From Amnibacterium sp. CER49 (lineage in GTDB: Bacteria > Actinomycetota > Actinomycetes > Actinomycetales > Microbacteriaceae): DNA of 64,000 nucleotides. Below are positions 34,954 to 45,892 of this stretch, in pieces (positions within the stretch are counted from its first letter, which is position 1; each line of letters opens with the position of its first letter). A program made the translations under genes and the position numbers. Below the pieces are notes generated by a model that was given only the letters and a program-made list of their open reading frames with translations, was not told the DNA's origin and searched no databases. The DNA is taken from NCBI RefSeq assembly GCF_029846255.1, contig NZ_JARVWQ010000001.1:558001-622000 (forward strand). The letters run 5' to 3'.

Positions 34954-36141
34954 TCAGCGACCGCGCCCGAGCGCCTCGGACCGCGCGCGGAAGAGCGGCA
35001 GCAGGTCGGCGAACAGCGGATGCCGGGGCTCGATGCCCGTGAGCACCGTGACGGCGCCGTCCGGCTCCTCGCGACGCAGGATCGCCTGCAGCTCGACGCT
35101 CTCGGCGTCGGCCTCCGTGTCGAACGCGAGCGCCGCCTCGACCGCGCGCAGCAGATGGTCGCGGGGCATCCCGCGCTCGGCGAGCTGCGAGGCCGGCCCG
35201 ATGAAGCGCTCGTTGCGGCTCAGCTTGCGCAGCGGCCCGCGGCCGACGCGCTCGACGGTGTCGGGCAGGTCGGGGTTCGACAGCCGCCCGAGGATCGTCT
35301 CGCCGTAGGCGCGCTGCTCCGCCTCGTCGAGGCCGAACTTCTGGACGAGCAGCGACCGGGTCTCGGCGATGGCGCCCTCGACCTCGGAGCGGATCGCGGG
35401 GTCGCCGATGGCGTCGGTGATGCCGCGGACGCCGCGGACGAAGCCGTGGTACGCGGCCGTCGCGTGCGCGGTGTTCACCGTGAAGAGCTTGCGCTCGATG
35501 AACGGTGCGAGGTCGTCGACCCAGTGCACGCCATCGATGGCCGGCGGCTCGCCGCCGAACGGCGTGCGGTCGATGACCCACTCGAAGAACGGCTCGAGCG
35601 TCACGTCGAGGCCTGCGGCGGGATCCTGCGCGGGGACGATGCGGTCGATCGCCGTGTTCGCGAAGACGGCGACGGCATCGAGGGCGTCGGCCTCCGACTC
35701 GGGCAGCGCGGCGACCACGAGGCCCTTCAGCGCGTCGGTGGCGTTGATCGCGTTCTCGCACGCGAAGACCGCGAGCCGCTGGTCGGGACCAGCGATCACC
35801 TCGCCCCCCGCCTCGATGCGCCGGGCGATGCCGCGGGCGATCACCGGCGCGACGAACGGCAGCACGCGAGGGCCGACCGCGGTGGTGATGATGTCCGCCG
35901 TGGCGATCTCGTCGATCAGGCGGTCCTCGTCGGTTCGGCTGTTGATCGCGCGGAAGTTCGAGACGACCGAGTCGGTGCCGCCCTCGCCGATCTCGTGCAC
36001 CGTGTACGACTCGGCGGCGGCGAGCGCGTCGATCAGGCTGTCGACGACGTCCGCGAAGACGACCTCGTAGCCGCTGCGCTCGAGCAGCTGCCCGACGAAC
36101 CCGCGCCCGATGTTGCCCGCACCGAACTGGATCGCTTTCAC
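34954..36141 (-). CDS. mtlD: Mannitol-1-phosphate 5-dehydrogenase
   Basis: A 395-residue long-chain polyol dehydrogenase. MKAIQFGAGNIGRGFVGQLL at the N-terminus is the near-invariant MtlD nucleotide motif; the catalytic Lys and His follow in ERKLFTVNTAHATAAY near residue 215. It converts mannitol-1-phosphate to fructose-6-phosphate with NAD. GTG start with a TAGCGT hexamer 6 nt before it. No mannitol PTS or mtlR is adjacent, unlike the classical operon. Confidence 0.95.
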   Translation of the reverse strand: MKAIQFGAGNIGRGFVGQLLERSGYEVVFADVVDSLIDALAAAESYTVHEIGEGGTDSVVSNFRAINSRTDEDRLIDEIATADIITTAVGPRVLPFVAPVIARGIARRIEAGGEVIAGPDQRLAVFACENAINATDALKGLVVAALPESEADALDAVAVFANTAIDRIVPAQDPAAGLDVTLEPFFEWVIDRTPFGGEPPAIDGVHWVDDLAPFIERKLFTVNTAHATAAYHGFVRGVRGITDAIGDPAIRSEVEGAIAETRSLLVQKFGLDEAEQRAYGETILGRLSNPDLPDTVERVGRGPLRKLSRNERFIGPASQLAERGMPRDHLLRAVEAALAFDTEADAESVELQAILRREEPDGAVTVLTGIEPRHPLFADLLPLFRARSEALGRGR

Positions 36142-36163
36142 GCCGCCACGCTAGCGCGGCGCG

Positions 36164-36556
36164 TCAGCGGACACCGATCCCCCGTTGGAAGACGGCGAGC
36201 ACGGTGAGCGTGAGCGCCTGGGAGGCGCAGAACGCGACGAGGAGCATGAGCGCGAGGCGTCCGGGCGCCTGGCGCCGCCCGAGCCAGACGGTCGCGCCGT
36301 AGGTGAGCACGGGCACGGCGATGCCGGCGGCGAGCACGACCCACGCGAAGGCGCTCAGGCTGCTGTGCACCACGGCGGCGAAGCCGAGCCATGCGAGCAG
36401 GTTCGACACGGCGCCGAGCAGCTCCCAGAGGAACGCGAGCAGGAAGGCGAGGGCGACGGCGAGCGAGGCGAGGCGGCGGCGGGCCCGGCGCTCCGCGGCC
36501 TCCGCGGCCGCGTCGCTCCGGCGGGGCTCGGCCGCGGTGCCCGGATCGGCGCTCAC
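36164..36556 (-). CDS. Small membrane protein with three to four helices
   Basis: A 130-residue protein. A charged N-terminus (PRRSDAAAEAAERRARRR) is followed by hydrophobic helices LASLAVALAFLLAFLWELL, AFAWVVLAAGIAVPVLTYG and LALMLLVAFCASQALTLTVLAVF. GTG start overlaps the preceding gene's stop by 4 bp. No family recognised; it is co-transcribed with the next membrane protein and the PPOX gene. Confidence 0.7.
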   Translation of the reverse strand: MSADPGTAAEPRRSDAAAEAAERRARRRLASLAVALAFLLAFLWELLGAVSNLLAWLGFAAVVHSSLSAFAWVVLAAGIAVPVLTYGATVWLGRRQAPGRLALMLLVAFCASQALTLTVLAVFQRGIGVR

Positions 36557-36981
36557 AGCAGTCCCAGCAGCGCCGGCCACGGCACGAGCACCACCGCCCC
36601 GAGCAGGAGCCACGCCACGCGACGTGACGGGGTGCGGATGCGCCAGGCGGCGAGCACGAACCAGAGCGGCGCGGCGGCCACGGCGGCGATCCGGCCGATC
36701 ACGTTCACCGCGTAGCCGGCCGCCGAGACCGGGTCGCCGGTGCCGCCGGTGACCGTGGCCGCCATCGTGGCGCTCGTGACGCTGCGGATCCAGCCGAGCG
36801 TCTCGAGGAGGGCGATCCCGCCCAGCACGCCGAGCAGCACGAGCGCGAGACCGCCCTGAGGCGCGGCCGGGTCACGCGGGACGCGGACGCGGGCGGGCCT
36901 CGGCGCGGTCCCACCACCCACCTGCAGCCGATCGTCGCCGGCCCAGGAGAGCGCCTCGTCGTCGACGTCGGGATCGGTCAT
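36553..36981 (-). CDS. Small membrane protein
   Basis: A 142-residue protein. An acidic N-terminus (MTDPDVDDEALSWAGDD) and basic linker precede helices LALVLLGVLGGIALLETLGW, YAVNVIGRIAAVAAAPLWFVLAAW and VAWLLLGAVVLVPWPALLGLL. ATG start 14 bp after the PPOX gene, so it is in that operon. Function unknown. Confidence 0.7.
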   Translation of the reverse strand: MTDPDVDDEALSWAGDDRLQVGGGTAPRPARVRVPRDPAAPQGGLALVLLGVLGGIALLETLGWIRSVTSATMAATVTGGTGDPVSAAGYAVNVIGRIAAVAAAPLWFVLAAWRIRTPSRRVAWLLLGAVVLVPWPALLGLL

Positions 36982-36995
36982 CGCCGTCGATCCTC

Positions 36996-37400
36996 TCAGG
37001 CGGCGCGGTCGGTGATGCGCAGGATCACACGCTTCGCGCCGCGCCGCTCGGCCAGCCGCTCGATCAGCTGGAACCCGCCGAACACCAGCCCGTACTTGCG
37101 GCCGAGGGCGGCGAGCGGGCCCTCGTGGTCGGCGGGGTCGTCGAGGACCTCGGCGCGGCCGAGGACGACCGGCGCGCCCGGCCGGACCCGGCCGCGCGCG
37201 TCGCACTCGCGCAGCTCGACGGCCGGGTCGTTGCGCAGCCGCTTCGCCTTGCCGGTGCTCGCGTGCGTGGTGACGACGAGCGCGTCGCCGTACGGCGCCA
37301 CCCAGACCGGCGTCGCGACGGGCACGCCGGAGCGGCGGAAGGTCGTGAGCGAGACGTACCGACGGCGTCCCGCGGCGGCCAGATCGGGTCCGAGCGGCAT
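36996..37400 (-). CDS. PPOX-class (F420- or FMN-dependent) oxidoreductase
   Basis: A 134-residue split-barrel flavoprotein: YVSLTTFRRSGVPVATPVWVAPYGDALVVTT is the family's N-terminal signature (broken here at LxTFRxxGxPVxTPVW), followed by TGKAKRLRNDPAVEL and the C-terminal LIERLAERRGAKRVILRI. Members reduce small molecules with F420 or FMN. Its TAGGGT hexamer ends 8 nt before the ATG, consistent with a leaderless transcript reading into two membrane-protein genes. Confidence 0.88.
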   Translation of the reverse strand: MPLGPDLAAAGRRRYVSLTTFRRSGVPVATPVWVAPYGDALVVTTHASTGKAKRLRNDPAVELRECDARGRVRPGAPVVLGRAEVLDDPADHEGPLAALGRKYGLVFGGFQLIERLAERRGAKRVILRITDRAA

Positions 37401-37425
37401 GGTCCGGAACCCTACCCGCGGCGTA

Positions 37426-38628
37426 TCAGGCGCCGGGGCGCGCCACCTCGCCGACGAGCTGGTAGCCGCGGACGGCGGTCTCGCGAACCGGGACGCCCGC
37501 GTACGGCGCCTCGATCATGCTGCCGCCCCCCGCGTAGATCGCGACGTGGTACATGTCGCCGCCGCCGTCCGTGTAGAAGACGAGGTCTCCGGGCTGCGCG
37601 TCGGCGAACGGCACGAGCTGGCCGGCGGCCGCGGCGGCCGCGTACTGGCCGGTCGCCGTGTGGCCGCCGATGCCGATGCCCGCCGCCGCGTAGGCCGCCA
37701 TGGTGAGCCCGGAGCAGTCGTAGGCCGACGGCCCTGCGGCGCCGAAGCCGTACGGCTTGCCGATCTGCGCGCGGGCGAAGGCGACGGCCTCGGCGCCGGC
37801 GGCGCCGTTCGAGCGGACCGGCGCGCTGCCGGACGACGAGCCGGAGGCCCCGGACGGGGTCACGGGCGCCACGGCCGGCGCCGCCGCCCTCGTCGCGGCG
37901 GCTGCAGCCGCGGCGACGGCACGGTCCCGGGCGACGAGGGTCGCGAGCTTCGCCTGCAGGACGTGCTGGAGGGCCTGCTGACGTCGGACGACCTCCGCGG
38001 TCGCCGTCGCCTCGGCCCGGGCCGTGGTGTAGGCCGAGGCGGCGGCGCTGGCGGTGCGCTGGGCGGCTGCGGAGGCGGACTCGGCCTTCGCCTGCAGGCC
38101 GGCGGCGGTGCGGCTGTCCTGCGCGGCGATGCGGGACAGGCGCACGGACTGCACCGAGAGCTCGGACATGCGGCTCAGGCCGTAGAGCACGCGCTCCGCC
38201 CCGCCGCCATCGAGCATGAGCCCGGTCGTGCCGTCGTCGCTGCCGTGCCGCGCGAGGTTCACGGCGACGAGGCCGGCCTGCGCCCGCGACTTGCGGGCCT
38301 TCGCCGCGGCGGCCCGCGCGGCGAGGTCGGCGGCGTGCGCCTGCTGCGCCGCGCTCGCCGCGGCGTCGGCCGCCCGGTGGTACCGCTCGGCGCTGATCTG
38401 CGCCGCCCGGCCGGCCTTCTCGGCCGTGCGCTCGACGGTGCCGAGGCAGGCGGTGATCCGCGTGACCGCGGCGCGGGCCGCGGCCGTGGTGCCGACGTCG
38501 ACGCTGACCGACGAGCAGGGGGCGGCGGGCGCCGCGACGGCGCCTGACAGCGCGGGAACGGCGAGGGTGAGTGCGGCGGCGGCGCCGAGCGCGGCCGCGA
38601 CGGTGCGGCGCGTCCTACGGGGGTTCAC
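37426..38628 (-). CDS. Secreted NlpC/P60 peptidoglycan hydrolase
   Basis: A 400-residue exported protein. Signal peptide 1-37 (RRTRRTVAAALGAAAALTLA then GAVAAPA), a long Ala-rich coiled-coil region (about 45-240), a Ser/Gly/Pro linker, and an NlpC/P60 domain from about residue 280. The catalytic Cys is in SAYDCSGLTMAAY and the His in MYHVAIYAG. It would cut D-Glu-DAP-type stem peptides during growth, like RipA-type enzymes. GTG start with AGGAG upstream; promoter and leader described separately. Confidence 0.92.
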   Translation of the reverse strand: MNPRRTRRTVAAALGAAAALTLAVPALSGAVAAPAAPCSSVSVDVGTTAAARAAVTRITACLGTVERTAEKAGRAAQISAERYHRAADAAASAAQQAHAADLAARAAAAKARKSRAQAGLVAVNLARHGSDDGTTGLMLDGGGAERVLYGLSRMSELSVQSVRLSRIAAQDSRTAAGLQAKAESASAAAQRTASAAASAYTTARAEATATAEVVRRQQALQHVLQAKLATLVARDRAVAAAAAAATRAAAPAVAPVTPSGASGSSSGSAPVRSNGAAGAEAVAFARAQIGKPYGFGAAGPSAYDCSGLTMAAYAAAGIGIGGHTATGQYAAAAAAGQLVPFADAQPGDLVFYTDGGGDMYHVAIYAGGGSMIEAPYAGVPVRETAVRGYQLVGEVARPGA

Positions 38629-38680
38629 GACAGAGGTCTCCTGCACGGCGGGGGTCGCGGCACGGCGCGCAGGGCTGCGG

Positions 38681-38702
38681 AAGCGGCTGGGGTCTGCCGC
38701 TT
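38681..38702 (-). other. Leader hairpin upstream of NlpC/P60 gene
   Basis: A 7-bp perfect stem (AAGCGGC / GCCGCTT) with an 8-nt loop in the probable 5' leader of the NlpC/P60 mRNA. It may be an mRNA structure affecting expression. NlpC/P60 genes in actinobacteria are often under c-di-AMP riboswitches, but I could not fit that consensus here. Confidence 0.35.
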
Positions 38703-38759
38703 GGGGGTACCGCAGTGGGGAGTGCGCGAGGCGAGCCGGGGTGTCGACTGGTCGGGGGC

Positions 38760-38790
38760 ACCGTAGCAACACCCGCGCACGATCACACAA
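38760..38790 (-). promoter_or_regulatory. Candidate promoter of NlpC/P60 gene
   Basis: On the minus strand TTGTGT (38785-38790) and an extended -10 TGC-TACGGT (38760-38765) are separated by 19 nt, giving a leader of about 125 nt before the GTG. The spacing is 1-2 nt longer than ideal. Confidence 0.45.
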
Positions 38791-39001
38791 TCCGCGCAGA
38801 ACAACTGAGCGGCGCGTGTCAACGCGACACGCCGAAGGGAACCCGCGAACACGCCGTGTCCGGCGTTGCGGATCGGTAACAGAACGGCGTGTCTGCGTAA
38901 TCGCTGAAGAAGCGTGTCGGGGAGTTGCCGGGACGACGGCAGGAAGGCGCCTGGACGTCACCCATGCGGCTCGAGTGAGCCGCATGGCGCGCCGGAACGA
39001 C
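38791..39001. other. Non-coding gap between NlpC/P60 promoter and ilv terminator
   Basis: No gene was found. The stretch is less GC-rich than its neighbours and contains CGTGTC-type words in both orientations, including a short inverted repeat near 38817-38832 (CGTGTCAAC / CGCGACACG). It probably holds upstream regulatory DNA for the hydrolase. Confidence 0.4.
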
Positions 39002-39037
39002 GGAAGCGGGCCCCGGCGACAGCCGGGACCCGCTTCC
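39002..39037 (-). terminator. Hairpin terminator of the ilv operon
   Basis: A 16-bp stem with one mismatch (39002-39017 against 39022-39037) and a GACA loop lies 190 bp past the ilvC stop. No U-tract follows. It sits beyond the tandem repeat described next. Confidence 0.7.
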
Positions 39038-39048
39038 GAGGAGGTGGG

Positions 39049-39224
39049 GGATCAGCGCGCGGCGCGACCCTCCTGTGGGATGCGCTCGCGCATCCCGCAC
39101 ATGAACGCAGCGTCAGGACGAAGTGGAGCGACCGCCGCTCAACGAGCGGCGCGGCCCTTCCCGCGGGATGCGCTCGCGCATCCCGCACATGAACGCAGCG
39201 TCAGGACGAAGTGGCGGGCCCGCC
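39049..39224. repeat. Two ~88-bp tandem repeats derived from, or shared with, the ilvC 3' end
   Basis: The block gggatgcgctcgcgcatccc followed by gcacatgaacgcagcg and tcaggacgaagtgg occurs at 39077 and again at 39165, 88 bp apart. Each copy is preceded by a segment matching the last codons and stop of ilvC (gctcaacgagcggcgcggccc at 39137 and at 39225; a degenerate version at 39049). So ilvC ends in the third, partial copy. Each unit can form two hairpins: GCGGGATGCG-CGAG-CGCATCCCGC and CCGCTC-AAC-GAGCGG. Confidence 0.85.
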
Positions 39225-39226
39225 GC

Positions 39227-40786
<1,560 letters not shown>

Positions 40787-40790
<4 letters not shown>

Positions 40791-42715
40791 CGTTTGCGGG
40801 GTGCGGTCGGGTTGCGGGACTCGTCCTGCGGGTCGGCCGACGGCAGGTACAGGTCGGGGTCCTGCCCGTCGGGCGCCTCGTCGCCCTCCCAGCTCGGCGC
40901 GTGGTCGCGCGCGTACTGGATGTACGAGTTGCTGACGCCCTGCGGCACCATCGGCCAGACCATCGCGTCGGCGGAGACGACGAAGTCGAGCACGACGGGG
41001 CGGTCGTTCGTCTCGAGGGCGAGCCGGATCGCGTCGTCGACCTCCTCCTCGCGCTCGACGCGGATGCCGAGCGCGCCGTAGGCCTCCGCGAGCTTCACGA
41101 AGTCGGGGATGCGGGCGGTGCCGTGACCGGTGTTCAGGTGGGTGTTGGAGTAGCGGCCGTCGTAGAAGAGGGTCTGCCACTGGCGGACCATGCCGAGCGA
41201 CGAGTTGTTGATGATCGCGACCTTGATCGGGATCTGGTTGAGCACGCACGTGGCGAGCTCCTGGTTCGTCATCTGGAAGCAGCCGTCGCCGTCGATCGCC
41301 CAGACCACGCGGTCGGGCTCGGCGACCTTCGCGCCCATCGCGGCGGGCACGCCGTAGCCCATCGTGCCGGCGCCGCCGGAGTTCAGCCACGACCCGGGGC
41401 GCTCGTACTTGATGAACTGCGCCGCCCACATCTGGTGCTGGCCGACGCCGGAGGCGTAGACGGCCTCGGGGCCCGAGAGCTCGCCGATGCGCTTGATGAC
41501 GAGCTGCGGCGAGAGCAGCCCGTCGGTGGTGGGCGCGTAGCCGAGCGGGAACTCGCTCTGCAGGCCGCGCAGGTACTCCCACCAGTCGGCGTACCGCTCC
41601 CCCGCGGCGCGGTCGTCGCCGGCGGTCTGCTCGCGGAACGCCTCGGCGAGGTCGCCGCAGACCTCCTTCGCGTCCCCGACGATCGGCACGTCGGCGAAGC
41701 GGATCTTGCCGATCTCGGCCGGGTCGATGTCGATGTGCACGACCTTGGCGTTCGGCGCGAAGAGCGACGCCTTGCCGGTGACGCGGTCGTCGAACCGGGC
41801 CCCGATCGACACGAGGAGGTCGGACTCCTGCAGCGCGAGGACCGCCGGGACGGTGCCGTGCATGCCGGGCATGCCGAGGTTCGCCGGGTGGCTGTCGGGG
41901 AACGCGCCGCGCGCCATGAGCGTGGTGACGACCGGGGCGCCGGTGACGTCGGCGAGGTCGATCAGCTCCTTCGAGCCCCGGGCGCGCACGACGCCGCCGC
42001 CGACGTAGAGCACCGGACGGCGCGCGCTCGCGAGCAGCGCGGCGGCTGCCTGCACCTGCTTGCCGTGCACCTTCGCGACCGGGCGGTAGCCGGGCAGGTC
42101 GAGCTTCACCGGCCAGACGAAGGGGGCGCGGTTCTGCTGCGCGTCCTTCGTGATGTCGACGAGCACCGGCCCGGGACGGCCCGTGGAGGCGATGTGGTAC
42201 GCGGATGCGATCGCCGCGGGGATGTCGGCGGCGTCCGTGACGAGGAAGGAGTGCTTCGTGATCGGCATCGTGATGCCCACGATGTCGGCCTCCTGGAAGG
42301 CGTCGGTGCCCATGAGCGTCGAGAACACCTGGCCGGTGATCGCGAGCAGCGGCACCGAGTCCATGTAGGCGTCGGCGATGGCGGTGACGAGGTTCGTGGC
42401 GCCCGGTCCGGAGGTCGCGATGGCGACGCCCACGCGGCCCGACGCGGCGGCGTAGCCCTCGGCCGCGTGACCGGCGCCCTGCTCGTGCCGGACGAGGATG
42501 TGCCGGATGTGCTCGGCGTCGAGCAGCGGGTCGTAGACGGGCAGGATCGCGCCGCCCGGCAGCCCGAAGACGTCGGTGACGCCGAGCAGCTCGAGCGTGC
42601 GCACGACCGCCTCGGCGCCCGTGATGACCTCGGGCTCGGGGGCACGGGTGGCGTGCTCGCCGCCGGGGGCGGGACGCGGCACGGCGCGCAGCGGGGTGGG
42701 GATCGGGATGGTCAT
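40787..42715 (-). CDS. ilvB: Acetolactate synthase large (catalytic) subunit
   Basis: A 642-residue ThDP enzyme. [15 protein letters not shown], the catalytic Glu in [16 protein letters not shown] near residue 75, the FAD domain, and the ThDP motif [14 protein letters not shown] near residue 490. It makes acetolactate and acetohydroxybutyrate. Polar extensions at both ends (a 25-residue Pro-rich N-terminus and a C-terminal [12 protein letters not shown] tail). It follows ilvD by 21 bp. Confidence 0.98.
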
Positions 42716-42736
42716 GGCCTCTCCAACGACGAAGGG

Positions 42737-44452
42737 TCAGCCCGTCACGGCGCCGACGGCGGCCGAGCGCACGAGCTTGCTGTACTTGGCGAGCACGCCA
42801 CGGGTGTACCGGGGAGGCAGGGGCGCCCAGCCGGTGCGGCGGGCTGCGAGCTCTGCCTCGTCGACGAGTACGTCGAGCGTGCGGGCGGCGATGTCGACCC
42901 GTATCGGGTCGCCGTCGCGGATGAACGCGATGGGACCTGCGTCCACCGCCTCCGGTGCGATGTGGCCGATGCACAGGCCGGTTGTGCCGCCCGAGAATCG
43001 TCCGTCGGTCAACAGTAGTACGTCGCGGCCGAGGCCCGCCCCCTTGATGGCCGCGGTGATGGCGAGCATCTCGCGCATGCCCGGCCCGCCCTTCGGGCCC
43101 TCGTAGCGGATGACGACGACGTCGCCGGCGGAGATCTCCCCGTTCGTGAGGGCGTCCATCGCGCCGCGCTCGCGCTCGAAGACGCGCGCGGGGCCCTCGA
43201 AGACCGCGGCGTCGAAGCCCGCGGTCTTCACGACGGCGCCCTCGGGGGCGAGCGAGCCGGTGAGGATCGTGAGGCCGCCGGTCTCGTGGATGGGGTCGTC
43301 GAGCTTGCGGAGCACGGTGCCGTCGAGCGGCGCGATGTCCATCTCGGCGAGGTTCTCGGCGACCGTCCTCCCGGTCACCGTGAGGCAGTCGCCGTGCAGC
43401 AGCCCGGCCTCGAGCAGCGCCTTCATGACGACGGGCACGCCGCCGACGCGGTCGACGTCGTTCATGACGAAGCGGCCGAAGGGCTTCAGGTCGCCGATGT
43501 GCGGCACCCGGCTGCCGATGCGGTTGAAGTCGTCGAGGGTGAGCTCGACCTCGGCCTCGTGCGCGATCGCGAGCAGGTGGAGCACGACGTTCGTCGAGCC
43601 GCCGAAGGCCATGGCGACGGCGATGGCGTTCTCGAACGCCTCCTTCGTGAGGATGTCGCGTGCCGTGATGCCCTGCTTCAGCAGGTTCACGACGGCCTCG
43701 CCCGAGCGGTGGGCGAGGTAGTCGCGGCGGCGGTCGGCCGAGGGCGGCGCGGCCGAGCCGGGCAGCGCCATGCCGAGCGCCTCGGCGACCGACGCCATGG
43801 TGTTCGCGGTGTACATGCCGCCGCAGGAGCCCTCGCCGGGGGCGAAGGCGCACTCGATGCGCTTCGCGTCGGCCTCGCTCATCCGCCCCGCCTTGACGGC
43901 GCCGACGGCCTCGAACGAGTCGATGATCGTGATGTCCTTCTCCGTGCCGTCGGAGAGCTTGACCCAGCCCGGCGCGATCGAGCCGGAGTAGACGAACACC
44001 GAGGCGAGGTTCAGGCGCGCGGCCGCCATGAGCATGCCGGGAAGGCTCTTGTCGCAGCCGGCGAGCAGCACGGAGCCGTCGAGGCGCTCGGCCTGCATGA
44101 CGGTCTCGACGGAGTCGGCGATCACCTCGCGGGAGACCAGCGAGAAGTGCATGCCCTCGTGGCCCATCGAGATGCCGTCGGAGACCGAGACGGTGCCGAA
44201 CTGCAGCGGGTAGCCGCCGCCTGCGTGCACGCCCTCCTTCGCCGCCTGCGCGAGACGGTCGAGCGAGAGGTTGCAGGGCGTGATCTCGTTCCACGAGCTC
44301 GCGATGCCGATCTGCGGCTTGTCCCAGTCGTCGTCGCCCATGCCGACCGCACGGAGCATGCCCCGCGAGGTGGTGGCCTCGATGCCGTCGGTGACGACCC
44401 GGGAGCGGGGCTTGACGTCGATGTCGGGGCTGGAGGAGGCGGGATCCGGCAT
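42737..44452 (-). CDS. ilvD: Dihydroxy-acid dehydratase
   Basis: A 571-residue Fe-S dehydratase. Cluster cysteines in [19 protein letters not shown] and [16 protein letters not shown]-terminal [14 protein letters not shown] and ATG 44452 start (MPDPASSSP). It makes the 2-oxo acids of Ile and Val. The start lies only 5 bp past the MFS stop and lacks its own ribosome site, so translation is probably coupled to the MFS gene. Confidence 0.98.
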   Translation of the reverse strand: MPDPASSSPDIDVKPRSRVVTDGIEATTSRGMLRAVGMGDDDWDKPQIGIASSWNEITPCNLSLDRLAQAAKEGVHAGGGYPLQFGTVSVSDGISMGHEGMHFSLVSREVIADSVETVMQAERLDGSVLLAGCDKSLPGMLMAAARLNLASVFVYSGSIAPGWVKLSDGTEKDITIIDSFEAVGAVKAGRMSEADAKRIECAFAPGEGSCGGMYTANTMASVAEALGMALPGSAAPPSADRRRDYLAHRSGEAVVNLLKQGITARDILTKEAFENAIAVAMAFGGSTNVVLHLLAIAHEAEVELTLDDFNRIGSRVPHIGDLKPFGRFVMNDVDRVGGVPVVMKALLEAGLLHGDCLTVTGRTVAENLAEMDIAPLDGTVLRKLDDPIHETGGLTILTGSLAPEGAVVKTAGFDAAVFEGPARVFERERGAMDALTNGEISAGDVVVIRYEGPKGGPGMREMLAITAAIKGAGLGRDVLLLTDGRFSGGTTGLCIGHIAPEAVDAGPIAFIRDGDPIRVDIAARTLDVLVDEAELAARRTGWAPLPPRYTRGVLAKYSKLVRSAAVGAVTG

Positions 44453-44457
44453 GGCGA

Positions 44458-45834
44458 TCAGCGTACCGGCGGCGCCGCGGCGGCCCGGGGCCGGGCCGCC
44501 AGCAGCGCCGCGACGACGAGCGTCGCGACGGCGACCGCGGCGGTGACGAGGTAGCCGCCGCCGATCCCGAGCCGGTCGGGCAGCACGCCCGCGGCGACCG
44601 AGTAGAAGCCGCTGCCGATGAGGGACGCGGCGGCGCCGCCGGTGCCCTGCGCGAAGGCGATGGCGGCGGAGAGCGCCGGCACGTCCGCCTGCGCGGCCCC
44701 CTCGAACGTCGCCGACGAGAGGCTCGTCCACGACAGGCCCATGCCGCTGCCCGCGACCGCCCACGCGACGAGCGCGACGACGAGCGGCAGCGGACCCGTG
44801 AGCCCGGGCAGCACGGTCGCGGCGAGCGCGAGCAGGGCCGTGGTGATGCCCGCCGCGGCGAGCGGCGGCGCGACGCGACGGACCCGCTCCCCCGGTGGCC
44901 GCAGGTTCATGAGCGACCAGCAGACGGCGCCGGCCGCCAGGGCCGCACCCGCGCCCGCGACGCCCACGTGCGCGATGTCGATGAGGCCGAGCGGCAGCAG
45001 CCCCTCGCCGCCGAAGTAGGCGACGATCATGCCCGTGTAGACCCCGAGGACGAGCCGCTTCGCCCGCTCGGCCGCGGTGAGCACGACGACGACGCGGACC
45101 GCCGCCGCGGTGGCGAGCGCGAGCCCGGCGATCCACCCGGGCAGGCGGAGAGCGGCATCGAGACCCGGCGCGAGCGCGGTGAGCGCCAGCCCGGCGAGCA
45201 CGAGGAGGCTGGAGGCGTAGGGCGTCCGCACGCCTCCGGGAGCGCGGGGCAGCAGCCCCGCGGAGCGACCGATGACGAGCCGCGCGAGCAGCACGAGGAG
45301 CGCCGGCCAGGCCATCGCCGCCCGCCAGCCGGCGAGCTCGGCGACGGCGGCGTTCACGACCGGGCCGACGATCGAGGGCAGCAGCCACGCCAACGAGAAC
45401 GTGGCGACGACCCGGGGCCGTAGGGCGTCCTCGTAGAGGGCGCCGACCGCGTTCAGCCCGAAGGCGTTCAGCAGACCCGCGGCGGCGCCCTGCAGCAGCC
45501 GGCCCGCGAGGACGAGGGCCATCGTCGGGGCGAGCACGGCGAGCAGCACCCCGACGAGGTAGACGACGGTGGACCCGAGCAGGGTGCCCCGCGGGCCGAG
45601 GCGGGCGCTCAGCGCCGGTCCGAGGACGGCGAAGAGGATCCCGGCGAGCCCGGGCCCCGAGAGCGTGGCGCCGTAGAGGGCGGCGCCGTGCAGCTCGCGG
45701 GAGGCGAGCGGCAGCACGGCGCCCTGCGCGATCGCCTGGACCGCGGTGCCGAACTCGGCGAAGAGCAGGCCGGCGAGCAGGCGCCCGCGATCCCCGGTGA
45801 ACGCCGCCCGGAGGGAGACGTCCGCGGCGGTCAC
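44458..45834 (-). CDS. MFS transporter heading the ilv operon
   Basis: A 458-residue protein with about 12-14 helices; motif-A-like loop [15 protein letters not shown] near residue 75 and [16 protein letters not shown], typical of drug:proton antiporter-type MFS. GTG start; TAGCGT at 45841-45846 sits 6 nt before it, suggesting a leaderless start of an MFS-ilvD-ilvB-ilvN-ilvC transcript. It may export a branched-chain amino acid or precursor, but only position suggests this. Confidence 0.88.
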   Translation of the reverse strand: MTAADVSLRAAFTGDRGRLLAGLLFAEFGTAVQAIAQGAVLPLASRELHGAALYGATLSGPGLAGILFAVLGPALSARLGPRGTLLGSTVVYLVGVLLAVLAPTMALVLAGRLLQGAAAGLLNAFGLNAVGALYEDALRPRVVATFSLAWLLPSIVGPVVNAAVAELAGWRAAMAWPALLVLLARLVIGRSAGLLPRAPGGVRTPYASSLLVLAGLALTALAPGLDAALRLPGWIAGLALATAAAVRVVVVLTAAERAKRLVLGVYTGMIVAYFGGEGLLPLGLIDIAHVGVAGAGAALAAGAVCWSLMNLRPPGERVRRVAPPLAAAGITTALLALAATVLPGLTGPLPLVVALVAWAVAGSGMGLSWTSLSSATFEGAAQADVPALSAAIAFAQGTGGAAASLIGSGFYSVAAGVLPDRLGIGGGYLVTAAVAVATLVVAALLAARPRAAAAPPVR

Positions 45835-45840
45835 CGGACG

Positions 45841-45846
45841 ACGCTA
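45841..45846 (-). promoter_or_regulatory. -10 hexamer TAGCGT for MFS-ilvDBNC
   Basis: The minus-strand hexamer 6 nt before the GTG of the MFS gene is the only promoter-like element seen ahead of the ilv genes. No leader peptide or attenuator was found in the 58-bp gap to otsB. Confidence 0.55.
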
Positions 45847-45892
45847 GCGCCCGCTCCTGACGCCCCTCCACGTCCGAGGGGAGACGGCCGCG

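Noticed and set aside
38628-38790. c-di-AMP (ydaO-type) riboswitch upstream of the NlpC/P60 gene
   Set aside because: The context is right for one, but I could not fit the conserved segments of that riboswitch; only a simple hairpin is visible.
45835-45892. Leader peptide or attenuator for the ilv operon
   Set aside because: The gap is too short and has no Ile/Val/Leu-rich small ORF or paired hairpins.
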